NCBI GenBank assembly: GCA_003116975.1
Contig: BGKB01000005.1
Coordinates: 377,880-441,879, forward strand
DNA length: 64,000 nt
Source of the DNA: Aurantiochytrium sp. KH105
Taxonomy: Eukaryota; Sar; Bigyra; Thraustochytrida; Thraustochytriidae
Direction of reading: 5' to 3'
Under the pieces are notes generated by a model. That model made no database searches. It saw nothing but the letters and a program-made list of their open reading frames with translations, and had not been told where the DNA came from. Of the stretch, positions 18,700 through 31,887 are shown piece after piece. The translations under genes and the position numbers were made by a program. Every line of letters begins with the position of its first letter. Within the stretch, counting starts at the first letter, position 1.

Positions 18700-21600
18700 A
18701 TGCAAGACCAACAACCACCGCAACAGCCCCAGCAGCAAAATGATCAACAAAAGCGACCTGCCGCATCCCAGCAGCAGCAGCAACAACAACAACAGCAACA
18801 ACATCAGCAACAACAACAGATGCGGCGTCTGGCGCAGCAAAGTTTACAGCAGCGTGCGGCCTTGTCCGGAGGAATTCAGGGAGCGGCGCAAGCCGCCTTC
18901 ATTGCTCTGCAAGCCCTCGCCAGACGCCTCGAGATTGTCCAAGCTACCCCAGAGTCACTGACAGACTGTGCTGCTGCTCTAAAGGAGATTCGCGAGCGGA
19001 CCACGGATGTGGCGCATCTGGGTATCTACGCGAGCTTTTTGAAACTCATGATACCTCGCGTAGAGCGCCTTCTCCAGAAAGTCCCAGCGCAACTCGGAAA
19101 CGGGCCAAAGCAGGAAGTTCGCAACTACTCGTTGCAAATCCTCTACAGGTTGCATCATAACGAAACGCTTCGCCCCGCCGTGCAGGGCATTCTTAGCACC
19201 ACCGTTGGCGTGCTCGAGGTAGACAACGAAGAGAATGCGCTCGTCAGCCTCAATATTATTGCCGATCTTATCAAAGTCTATCAACCGAGTATAGACGAGG
19301 CGACTCTTCAGGCACTTTGCAGATTCGTTGGCAAGCTCTATAGTCAGCTGGAGGTTTCCATCGCAAAGTATCTCTCGGGCAGCGGATCCGCGGATGGCTC
19401 GCGCCCATCGGCTTCTCTTGCCGTTCAACGCCCGGCGTCCGAGTCCTTCAAGGTGGTGGGCGAGGTTCCTGTCAATCTCATCTTTTTTATACGCCTGCAT
19501 GGTCGCGAGATCGATGCTTTCATGGGCAAACTCATGCCGCTCATGGTGCGATCCATCTCCTTTCGTCCACGCTTCCCTAGCAGCAACGACACGGCAGCCT
19601 GCGAGCTGTATCGCCAGCTCGTCGTGGGACAGGTGAAAACGCTATCCTTTTTGACGTACCTTATCCGCTCGTCATCTTATCAAGAGCGTCTACGCGACTT
19701 TCAGACCGAAATCAGTCAGAGTGTTGTTGGTCTTTTGCGTGCCTGCCCTCCCCAGGCTGTATCCACCCGCAAGGAGCTTTTGAATGCCACGCGTCACATT
19801 TTGGCTACCAGCTTTCGCGCGGGCTTCGTCGGACTTGTCGACCATTTTCTCGACGAGTCCGTCTTGCTCGGTGGACCCTATTGGATACCGCCCAACAGTA
19901 TTAGCAGCACCCAGCCCCTCGGCGCGCACCCACTCGTTGCCGCGCGAGAACAGCCGCTCATGCCGCTGGCCTACTCCACGCTCGCGGATCTTGTGCACCA
20001 TGTCCGCACGCGGCTCAGCATGCGGCAACTTTCCAAGGTCATTTACATTTTCTCGCGGAATATCCATGACGCAAGTATGCCGCTCAGTATCCAGAGCACC
20101 TCGGTCCGCCTTTTGCTCAATCTCGTTGACAGCATCTTTCACAACAAGGAGCCGGAGCGCAATGAAAGCCGACCTCTGCTTGTGCACATTCTACATACTA
20201 TCGTGCAAAAGTTCGGTTCGTTGCGCCATTATATTCCCGAGGTTGTACAAGCTGAGAAGCAACGTCAGGAGGCTCGGCAACGCAGCACATTTAATTCGCA
20301 GAACTCCAAACCAGTGGACTCGTACTACTATTATCGGCTGCGAAAGGCGCAGGCACCGGCCGCAAGCTCCTCCTCCTCCTCCTCCTCATCATCATCATCA
20401 TCATCAGTGGCAGCCTCTTCCTCCGCGGTGGAGTCGGGGTCGGGGGCTGGGTCCGGACCAGCGACAGGTGCAGGGTCAGCTGCAAAGGCTCAGTCTTCTT
20501 CGCCTAACCCTGGCGGAAACGCTCCGGCGCCCGGGCCGGCATCCGTCGAGAGCTCGAATGCTTCTGCAGATCACGACATCGACGTCATCCGTGTTGGTGA
20601 AGATGGCCTCGCTGACGCGGCATCTTCGTCTAGCAGCGCGCCACAGGGGAATCCACTGTTTTTAGATATCGAGGACGATGAGTCAGAGGTCCATGAAGCG
20701 GATTCGGTCAAGGAAATCAAGTCACTCATTAGCACCATGATGCTCGGCCTCAAGACTGTTCTTTGGTGCGTATGCAATTACGGTCCCAAAAAGCTGGACC
20801 GGGATATCAAAGCTGGGGCTCCTGTCAGCTCGTCTGGTGCCCACCCCTCCTACCTGAGCGGACTCCTTGACCCAGCTGAAATGGAAATGGTAGCAAACCT
20901 TCTCCAATGGGGATTCCAATGCATTCCCGTCTATCGCCATGGACTTCTTGACGAAGAGAAATATGATGAGACGCCACCGAAAGAACCACTCACCAAAACA
21001 GAGGAGCTCAAGGAGGTCTCCAGCGCCACAGCAGGCGAACTTGACGTTATCAACCTGTTCGCCGAGGTCTTCACAGTACTGGACTCACACGACTTTGCAG
21101 ACCTCTTTCGCTCGCGCATGCCTCTTCTCGTGGCTAATATAGTACGGCACCCAACGCTCGTCGCCTTTCCTAAGCGCTTGCTGAGGAAGAACTCCATCTC
21201 GCACTCGTTCATGTGGTTGCTCTTGGAATTTGTCATTGATCATTTCACGCTCATGGCAGGTAACGTCATGCCGTCCAAAAAGCAACTCGTCTCTGGGCCG
21301 GACCTTTCCAATATTGCTACCACTCTCATTTCTCCGCTCATGTACAAGGGGGTGCCAAAGGCCGGCAACAAGGCTGCCGCATCGCGCGTTGGGCTCGGGC
21401 TCCCAAGTCCTAGTTTTGTCCTCCCTCTCGCCGGCAACACACCGCGTCACCCCGGAACACCGGCCACGACGGCATCTTCTGCCGCTATGAGCCCACACTT
21501 TGCCACGGGGGCACCCTCACCGGTGTCCATTGTCGCTCCTCAAGCTCCGGGGGCGTCGCCAATGAATTCGCAAGATCCAGCATCCTCGTCTTGGGCAACC

Positions 21601-24600
21601 ACAGCCTCTCCTATGGCGAGCGCAGCACCTTCGCCGTCTCCCTTGACTCCGGGACGCAAGCGCAGAGCGTCTGGAATTTCTCCCGAACCTGAAAATGACG
21701 GTCCCACGGGCGATGGGGACGCAAATACTCCGCCACATGGTGGACTCGCAACGGGGCGTTCTCGTGGCGAACGCGATGTGTATGCAGATTTTGTGCTTGA
21801 TGAGGGCGTGCAACACGAGGCAAATCTGCCATCGGTGATTGCGCAACTCGTAGAGATTCTCTTTACTTGCATCGAGAACTACACCGATGAGCCCGTTGCT
21901 GGGGCGCCGCCTGCGTCGCTAAACGGAAGTGGTGCACGTGGCAACGCCGCTGGCAGTTCGGGTGCCGACGGGTCCTCCAACAGCCCCTCGCGCCTCGGAG
22001 GTCTTGCCCCGGGCTGGATCATTGCTGGCAACATGCAGGCGCGCATCGAAAAGCTTATGACGCTCTGCTTCGTTCTCGCGCCACACATGACAAGTGCGCC
22101 TCTCTCGCCGCTTCGCGCGACCGTTCGCGCTCCTCACATCGCGCGTTACCTGCAATGGGCAAACAAAGACAAGGCAGCAATCGGCCTTGTCAACCAAATT
22201 TCGCAGGGCAACAAGTTTCCGATTTGCGCCAATAGTCAAGGACGTGACTGCTACCTCATGACGCTTCGATCGCTAATGCGCGTCATTGCGCGGAGGCCCG
22301 TTCTGCAGGAGTTGGTCAAGTCCAAAGTTCAGCACATGCTTGTGCCAGCCTTGCGAGCGCTTTCGCAGCTGCTTGTTCAAGCGCGCGGTGAAAGCAAGTG
22401 CTCGCGAGATGCTCGGGCAGATCTTGTGGCCGAGGTGGTCCTTCTCTTCGCGGTCCGGATTCCGCGGCCGGAGTTGGCTTCTCACATACCTATACTGCAA
22501 AGTGCTTTTGAAACAGCGCTCGCGGCAAATGAGCACCGCAATACTGACCTTGTGCGTCTCGCTCTTCGTATTCTCGAAACATGGGTTGATGCTCTTGGGC
22601 CTGAGGAATTCGATGGACTCTTTTTGAGCAAGGGCGAAGCGGGTGGCGAGGGGTCGCCCACCTTTGCTCACGCCATTGCCAAACTTCTACAACCGTCCCC
22701 TCAACCTTGCGGTACAGGTGCTCTTCGAGTGTTGGGCAAAATCGGCAAACGCGCTCGCCTCGCACTCCTCAATGTGGTACCAGAAACCCCGCTGCGTTCT
22801 CGCACAAGTCTTGAGCGTGCCCTCGTTGTCGAAATGCACTGGGCAGTCGCGCAACAAGGCCAGAGCCGTGGCAGCGGCAGCGGGGGCGCCAAGTTGCAGT
22901 TCTGCCTCGATCAGGTAGCCCGCAGCGCAAGTGCCTTTTTGCACGAAACGCATCAACCCGAGCTTGGCGTCAAGTGGATCACTGCTCTCGCGGGTGGCGT
23001 AGACGGTGACAGCCAGTCGTCGTTGGGCGGCGGCGTGGTCTCACCCAAGCGACAGCGGCCAGGCGGTCTTTTGTCTTCAGCAATGGCCGCTCTTGCGGGT
23101 GGCGGGGCAAGATCTCCGCTGCACCAGGCACCTACAATGCCTAGCCTAGCCGGTAACACCGTCGACGCAATATGGACCGGGGCATCGGGAACAAGTTCCG
23201 CGCACACGCCAGTGCAGCGAGCTCTGTACACGCCAGTATCTGCACTTGCACCCAAGCAGAGAGCGAGTCAAGGTCTCTTGGCCATTCTAGAGGACGCTGA
23301 ATATTACAAGCAAAAGGCTGTTCAGCTTCTCTTTGCATGTGTGGCGCACATGCTTGATACCAGCGACCTCGCCGACCTCCCACTTTCCCAAACGCCGCCT
23401 CAAGGCCTCAACACCATGCGCGCTTTTATTGAGGAAAAGATTGACAAGGTGCCTTTTTACCAAACGCCGTCTCTTGCAGCGTCGGAAGGCGTTGACGCTC
23501 TCAAGCTGGCGCAGAGGGAACTCCTCGTGGACGCTCTGTTTGGTCTTGCAGAGGCGAGCTGTGATCATCAGATGCGCAATTCAACGTGGCCACTTTTGCA
23601 GGGAATTCTTGAGTTCATTGTCGTTGCCGCCATGGCTTCAGCAGTGCGCACGCGCCCTTCTGGCTTTGAGTCGAATAGTGCAAGTTCTACGGGCAGTGCG
23701 CGTGCAGGAAGTGGCGAGACGTCTCCAATTGTGGTAATGGACTCGGGGGCCACGTTTGCTGGCATCGCCCCACCTGGCGCTGCGAATCCGCACATGGGAC
23801 GTCGTCGTGCTGCAAGCATCTCGAGCGAAGGCTGCGGGGAAGGGTCCGAGCATGCCGAACGCATCTCTGCCGCTGCCGTTGTCGGTGCCGGCGTGGATGC
23901 AACCGTTGGCAACGAACTTATCGTGCGCATGATCACGACTGCATGTCCTGCACACACACGTCTGGCTCTGCTCATGATTGACCGCCTTGCGAGAACAATT
24001 GCGCTCGCTCTCGATGTTCCCTCTCTCGATCACGGAGATGGCCCCGCTGGCACAGCCGCGGAGCCAATCTTGCGCGATCTTGTTGAAAGACTTGGAGCCG
24101 CAGCTTGCGAAACGCGCTGGGAAATGCGGCTAGGAGCTTGCATTGGGCTGCGGCACCTCATTTCGATCGCTGGATCGAAATGGATTATTTCCCAGCAAGC
24201 CACGATCCTTGACATGTTCATCTTTGCGCTTGAGACCCATCAGGAGCCTTTTGGTATTGACGTCTTTTTCCATGCATCGACCGGTGTGCAAGAGGTTCTT
24301 ATTGCGTGTCATCTTGCTTCGCAAGACGTTCCTTCGGCAGCTGCGTCTACAAACACAAGGGATGCCATGGAAGTTGAGACGACTCCCACCGCCACATCGA
24401 GCTCAACAGACTCAACACCTGCATCAGCAGCTGCAGCGACGGCAGCCGAAGATGGTCAAGATTCAACAACCCAAAACAACGCCCCATCAGAGGAGGAACT
24501 CACGCGAAGGCAAGCGATTTCTGCCAAGGCGCTCCTTCAGCTTGTGAGGAGCCACTACCAGCCAAGTCGACAAGCGGGCAAGCGAGCTTTTACTCTCTTG

Positions 24601-27600
24601 TCCCGGTTGTGCCAGCGTTCCATCGGAGAGCTCATTGCGCTGGACCGACGCGGCCTGGTCTCACTGCGGCACACGTTGCTTTCGCATACTGTGCGCAAGC
24701 GCACGAGCGGGATGCAGGTCGTCATCCTCGACGTGCTAGCCTTCTTGCTCGACCAGGACCCGTGCCCGATTGACTTGAGCGACGAGAACATCAAAACGCG
24801 GATTATCCAGACCATGGCGGACGCCATTGTCCTCGTAGATATGGCAGCTCGCCCGAGCAGCGAGCGCAGCTACGTCGTCTGTCTAGAATACAACTCGCGA
24901 CTTCACAACGTCAAGGCGGCGCCGACCTCCTTTGCTTCAAGTGAACACACCCCTGGCTGCTTGCACGCCGGTCAATATTCCTTTCCAGACGTGCCGCGCA
25001 GCGTGGCTTTGCGCGTCGTGGCCGTGGATTTGATGCGCGCCTGTCTTGCACGAGGTGGCGTCGATCTCGTCCGGAAAATGGACGCCACCGACACGTCTCG
25101 TACTGTTCGTGATCGGGCTGTCAAGCTGGTCATCACGTCCGCTCTGAGCTCTTGGCCTTGCGTGAGTCGTTCTGCGCAAAGCGGTCTGCACGTCATTGAG
25201 AAGCTCTCGCACGAGCGACTAAGCTCTGATGCCCAAGATGTGGCCAAAGCGGTCCCAGCGCAGGTGGTCTCGGATCTGCTCAAGGTTGTGACACGGTCAA
25301 TTCGCAGCACGGAATCAGAATTCCTGCAGACGAATGCGGCTGTCGACCTTGAGCTTTCTCCGCCCATGCTGCAAGGCACTCTCGCCATCGTCGAGACCTT
25401 CAAATCACAGGCCACCATCTCCACCGTCGCTTCTAATTTGGTTGCACAGCTTCGCACGATCCTCATGCAGCCACCGCCCGTGGAAACGCTTTCTTCGGAA
25501 GGCGAGCTTCGCACGGATCGAAAGCTCATGGGACTTGACCTGGCGAGCGAAATTCTGCGCGTCCTTTCGCATTTTCCGGAGCGAAACATCATGGACAACT
25601 TGAAAATGATCATGACCCACGTGGTCCGTCTCGAGACGGCAGCGCAGCGACTGACGGTGGAACGCATGTTTTCAAGCACGCCGGCCTCGTCGCCCAACAC
25701 CACCCCATTCTTCCGCATCCCGGGCCACCTCTCCTCGCCGATAAAGGAGCCTCTACAGCTCATCTGCCATCGGTTTCCTGCCCGGGTGATCACCTATCTG
25801 CTTGCGGAAATGGTCCACAACAAAGATCTCGTGCGGCTCTGCAAGCAGCTTTTGACGATGCCGCAAGCGGGCAAACTCCGCGCAGAGTTGCTGAGGCCCG
25901 AGCACACGAATCGTCTCATCACTACGATGCTCTCGCTCGGCAATGGCGCGGACAAGTCTACGAGTCGACAGGAACATATCGTGCTTGCATTTCACGCCGT
26001 GGACATTATTCACATTGTGATGCGATACATTCCACAGTGGCTCTCCGTGCGTTTGAATCTGTACGAGACCTTGTTGTCTGTATGGCGCGATCGAAGACTG
26101 TTGAGCTACCTCCGGCAGGAAGAGCACCTTTCTTGGCGCCAGCGAGAATTCTACAGCAACATGAGCAATATTTTCATGGCGCACTTTCGCCACGCGACAA
26201 AGGCAATCGGGCGCGACCTGCAGCGCCGCGATGTTTCGGCATCGAGTGGTGCGAGTCCGCAAAGTACTCACCAAAATGAGCATTTGCTCGTGACTGCGGC
26301 AGCCGTTCCATTCGAGATGCTCACCTTGGCTTCCGTGCGTTCCACGGGCGATAGCGCTGTTCTTCTTCGATTTTACCGCAATGAAGTCGCGGAAAACCCA
26401 GTCATGGATATCCGGGTCGCCGTTGTCAAACATTATGTGCAGCTGGTTCACCAGGACCGCGAAATGGGCTCACACATCAAGGAGGCTGCACTCCGACTCA
26501 TTGTGATTCCCACTCTTGCACATTCGCGCGAGAATGGACCTTTTCACACGAGTCGCATTGATTTGGGCGAAGGTCGTCTTTTGGGCGAGGAATTCGTGCG
26601 AGAAATCATTGCAAGTGTCCCAGGAGGTTCGCGGACGCCGACTGTATCCGCTACCACGGCCTCTTCTTCGTCTTCCAGAAATGGCAGTTCCTCGTCAAAT
26701 ACGGGCGCAGACTTTGAGTCGGGGCCTTCTGGTGAGACAGCTGGTGCCACCCAAGGAACTGTTGACTCGCAAACGCATGTAGCGACATCGGTTGCTGGCG
26801 GCGCGACTTCTCCCTTGCAAAACACGGCGCAAGGAGGTGGAGGAGGCAGACCCACGGGTGTGGATACGGGACCTTCGTCGATGGGCCGCGGAAGCGCTCT
26901 TTCTCCACAACTTTTGCAAAAGATTCGCACGCCGCCGCATTCGCTCTTTGAGCCAACGCCGTCAAGTCGAAACGCGTTGCAGGTTCAATTGCTCAAGCTT
27001 GCGACTCTGCTCATTGCCAATTACAGCGAGGAGCTTGATCCGCTGCGCAAGAGCCTGCTCAAGTTTGCATGGAATCACCTCAAGAACGAAGACACTGCGA
27101 GCAAAGAGTGGGCATATGTGAATATTTGCACGTTCATCAACGTGTACAAGACTCCATCAGACATTATCCTGCAGGTCTACGTTGCCTTGTTACGCGAGCA
27201 CTCGGGCGAGTCCCGTGATCTGGTTCAGAAATCGCTCGATCTTTTGGTGCCTGCGCTCGCCAAGCAATTGAAAGTGCAAAAGTATACGCGAGCAATTCAG
27301 TGGACGAAGAAGCTCGTCTCTGACGAAAGTCACAAACTTGTGCAGCTCACGCACATATGGCAGCTCGTGGCCAGTCACCAGGAGCTCTTTTATCAGCATC
27401 GACATCAGTTTTTGCCTGCGATTGTGGCCTCGCTGGTCAAGCTTTTTATGGTATCGCCAAGCATGCCGAACCGTACGCTTGCTGTCGACCTCGCGGAGCT
27501 TTTCCTGCGCTGGGAATTGACGCGAGATACGGAGGAAGAAGTGTGGGAAGAATCGAACCGTCAAAGCAGCCAGACGAAAGAGTCCACGAAATCCAGCACC

Positions 27601-27917
27601 AATAGCCCGGTGTCGCCAGCGGGACCAACGTCAGTGAACAACAATCCTTCCCCTGCGCCTCCCGAAGACCTTTCGGCGCGATTGTCTGCAGCGAGAGACT
27701 CTGCTCGAGGATTCAGGTCGACGCCACCTCTCGTGACTGCGGTTTTGACCTTTTTAGTACGAGCTAGTACACTTCTTGCAGACGCCAAGGAGTCTGACGC
27801 TGCGGCACTTCGGCGCAGATGTCTCCATCTTATCAAGCAGAACCTCGACTTTGCTGCGCGCTTGCACGCGACGGCGAACAAGAAAGCAATAGGGGTCGCA
27901 AGTAAGCCGACTCCGTC

Positions 27918-27950
<33 letters not shown>

Positions 27951-30900
27951 TGCGAATAAAGCACCATCCCAAGTAGCCGCTCAAGCTCCGGCAACGCCCC
28001 GGCGTCAGTGGGTCAAGTTCGCCTTTCTTGCAAAGCAAATTGAGCAAGTGGTGAAAAAGCAAAAGGAGCGTGGCGACCAGGCGGAATCTGCGGTCAAAGC
28101 TGCTGCAAAGTCGGCTGCTGCGAATTCTGCCGCAGGTGCAAGCGCAGCGGCAAAGGCCGCGCAAGCGGAGGCAGGCAAGGATCCCAATTTGACCGAGGAG
28201 AAGCCAGGTACACTCTATTGTATTCTTGAAATCCTGGACATGGTCATTGTGGCCGATGCAGAAGCCATTGCGGAGCCATTTGTCCGCGAGAATGCGCGTT
28301 ACCTTCATGTCATCATACCTGCTGTCTTTGGGTGCGCAGAGCGAGGCGCGCGCGATAAATTCCTTGCCTTCATTTCGCATTTGCGACAGGTCATGCCTAT
28401 TCCCGTCGGCGGCGCTGCGGCTTCCGATGCCGCCTTGTCGTCTGCAAAGTCTTCCTCGTTGTCTCCTTCGTCGGCCCGCGCCTCGCATACCAGCCCGGAG
28501 TCTACCTCTGTCAAGAACAACTTGCCTGCGGCCACAAGTGTTACAGGCTCATCAGCAGCAGCATCATCGGCATCCTCGGGGGTGTCCAAGTCCCCCGGGA
28601 AGAGTTTCTCTCGAGGCGAAAGCGATGGTGATTTTTACGCACACCTTTTCCATGCGATCGAGGAAAGACTTCTTTTAGCCGCGGACGATGGCAAGAAGGC
28701 AATGCAGGAAGCGTTGCATAGTCATCAACAAGCGCTGCTCTTGCAGCAGCAAAAACAAGCGGCCCTGAGTCGTCAGGCCAGCGCTTCATCGGACGGCTCG
28801 GAGTCGAAAGCGGGGCAGGGCAGCGCTGGCTCCAAAAAGACGACAAAAGGGAAAAAGTTCAACATTCCGTCAAAGGCAGCGCACCAAAAAGCGGCGCGTG
28901 CAGAAGCTCTTCGCAAAGCCAAGGAAGTTGGAGCCGGTCCAAAGGGTACCTTGCAGACGCTGCAACTGCTCCAAGTGCTGTGCAGCCGCGACCCACCCAC
29001 CATTCTCATGCAGCGCGAAGGGGTATTGGATGTCCGGCTTGATGTCGACGCGTACAATAGCAAAGCAGTCGATCGCTTCATGGATTCCCTGATGAAGCTC
29101 ATGAACAAGGTCATTAAAGATATCGTTGGGGCCGCGACGAATCGTGCCAAGCTTGCCGCTCGAACGACAGCTTCGCTCGGGGGCTCCCCGACGCTATTCG
29201 TCTCGACACCTCTCTCGCCATCGAATGAGACGATGCAAGAGTTTTCGTCGCGCGCTATGTGCATCCTTCTTGAAGTGCTCGGATCGAGAGTTTTGTGTCA
29301 CGAGACTCATCGTCGTCAATATCTGTTGAACGTGCAAACGCTTCTCGATAAGCTCGACATTCATGATGACCTCGTGCTCTGCGCAATTGTGAAGCAGTGC
29401 ATCAACTGGATTGCGATTGCACCGTTTCCATCGCCTGGGAAGCGCAAGGCGAACTCGGACACCTCTTCCTCGGCCAAGTCCAACAAGGCCGCGTCGAGCG
29501 CTGGCACGACAACGAAGCGCGCGTCCGACTCGGCGGCACCTAACGCGTCGACGGGCGTTCCCTCGATGGTTCCCAGCAAGGAGCACGCATACGTCAATGC
29601 CACGAGTGCAAACCAAGATGCGGAGTCTGCAGGTAAAGCGAAGTCGAAACCCGAGGCGGCTACAGCCCACTTGTCGAACAAGCTCTCAAGCAAGGAACGA
29701 CAGCAGCTTCTTGTGAAGCTGGAGCAGCTCGAGCGCTTGGACGGTTTGCCCCAAGCGCGTCAACTTATGCGACTTTACCGGGATTTGCTCCTTCGCGTGG
29801 TAGATCCGCACGCGCGAGACGAACGCTTCAAGATTGGGTGGGTCCAACAGCTCTGGCCTCGTGTTGTGGCCGGACTCATGTCCCAAGATGTGCAGCAGCG
29901 CAGACAGCATTATCAGCTTTTTGCTTCGCAACAGTTCAAAAGCAAGAGCCCGTACGCCAAACTGCAGGCAATCATTCGCCAGGACTGGTCCCACATGGCG
30001 GAGAACAACTGGATCCCGGCGGCGTTGCAGATTCTCATGTCTGCTTTGCACCCATCTTCCTTTGTTGATGGCGGCTCCACGTGCCAACTTCGGATCGCGC
30101 GGTACTCTTCTCCTGGCGCAGAGGCAAGCCCAGCGACGGGACGGCAGCTTCCCTTGCTGGACTCGATGCGGCGCACACTCTCGGCGTTGCGACGTTTGAA
30201 GACGAGTAGCGCAATTGTCGAGCCTTTGCAAGAGCTCGGTTACGGAGATCGGTCCGTGCAAACAGCGAGAGCGACGTGGCTCGAGGTGTTTCCTCAAGCT
30301 TGGCGAGCACTCGAAGAGCAGCAAAAGATGGTCATGACCGAAGGACTACAGATTCTACTGTCGCGTGGATATCATCTGCCCCACAGCGTGACATACTTTG
30401 GTGGAATTCAGCGCTGCGCGGTCATCTTGCAGCACGCGATGGACGAGATTAACTCTCTGGTTACTCTTCGAAAGGCTCGCAAGGTGCGCGCGGGCGTGGC
30501 TACGGATCCCTTTCAGGAGATTCTTCAAGCCTTTAGCCTCCGACGCGTTTCAACGTGGACTCTACTTGCGGGTTGGCACAAAGTGCCAAATCTCGTGGAA
30601 GTGATCATGGAGGGCCTCGTTCTCTTGCGACCCATTCCCATCCTAGCGCCCGAAGTGCTTGACTTTGTCGGCAGCCGTCTCGGTGTTCGGCATCTTGCCA
30701 TTGAGGCAAGCGAGATCCTTGGGCAACAAGTAAAAGGGGTTCACCGCGATCTGGCTGCTCGCGGATTGCAAGCCGCGAAGGGGTCTTCACCCGAAGATGC
30801 CGATCCCGAGCTCCAGACAGAGCGCGCTGAGGCAAAGGCCGACTCATCGTCGACCAAAGCAGCCACGAGCTCAAGTTTGTTGGGGGCATCTTCAAATGAT

Positions 30901-31856
30901 CTTCGTAATTCTGATGCGGGAGCCTTGCAGCCGAAAAAGAAACAAAAGAAGGAAGCTGCTCCTGGAAGCACGGATGGAACAAAGCCGAGCAAAAGCGGCC
31001 AGGCATTTTCGCCATCGAGCAATCCGTATGCGGCTGCTGCTGCGGCGGCTGGTGCTGGCGCCTTTTCGTCCGGCTCTGCGAAAAAGACCAAAGCTCTTGA
31101 CAAGGATGGAAAGCGCAAAAAGAAAAAAGACAAGAAGGAGAAGAAGCTCCTCGTGGAGTCTGCAACCGCTGCAGCCGCGCGCGCCGCTGCAAAGCCTGGT
31201 CTTGACCGCGTCAATGCCAATCGCTGGACACGAACCCTTTTCGACCTCTATCGGCGCGATGATGAGGACATGATGCACGGTATCATTCGCTCTTGCTGCA
31301 CTGCTGCGCCGACGTTTGCGGCACTGGCGAGCGAGACGAGTGGCTCGTGGCAAGACGCCCAGCGCACTTATTTGGAGGCGATTCGTCGGACAGAGGCTGG
31401 CGATGGAACCTATCTCGTTGCTCGCACCCAGATTCGAGAACCCAAGGCTGCGCCGCAGACCCAGGTCATTCAGCCAATCAACGCAAATATCAATGAGACC
31501 AAGCTGTCGCCGTCCGCACAAGGCCCTCTCAACATTGACCCTGTGGGTGATGACGCCAACTTTGCGGCAATGGACCTTTTCGACGACGACTTTGGCGGCA
31601 TGCTCGACGACCTTGCAAATGATATTGGTCTTGAAGGGGCTGGACCACGACATGACGACGGCGGCGTGGGTGGGGCGTTCATTGACCCTATTGTCCTTGA
31701 TCAAATGGACGGCAACCTTGGAGTTGCAAATCAACAGCAAGGCTTTGATCAAGCCATGGGAAGAGAAGGAGGGCCCTTAGGGTCGCATCCGCATGCTGGC
31801 GCTGGACTCATGATGCCGGATGGCCGTTCGGGCGATGTGGATCAGCAAGCACACCT

Positions 31857-31887
<31 letters not shown>
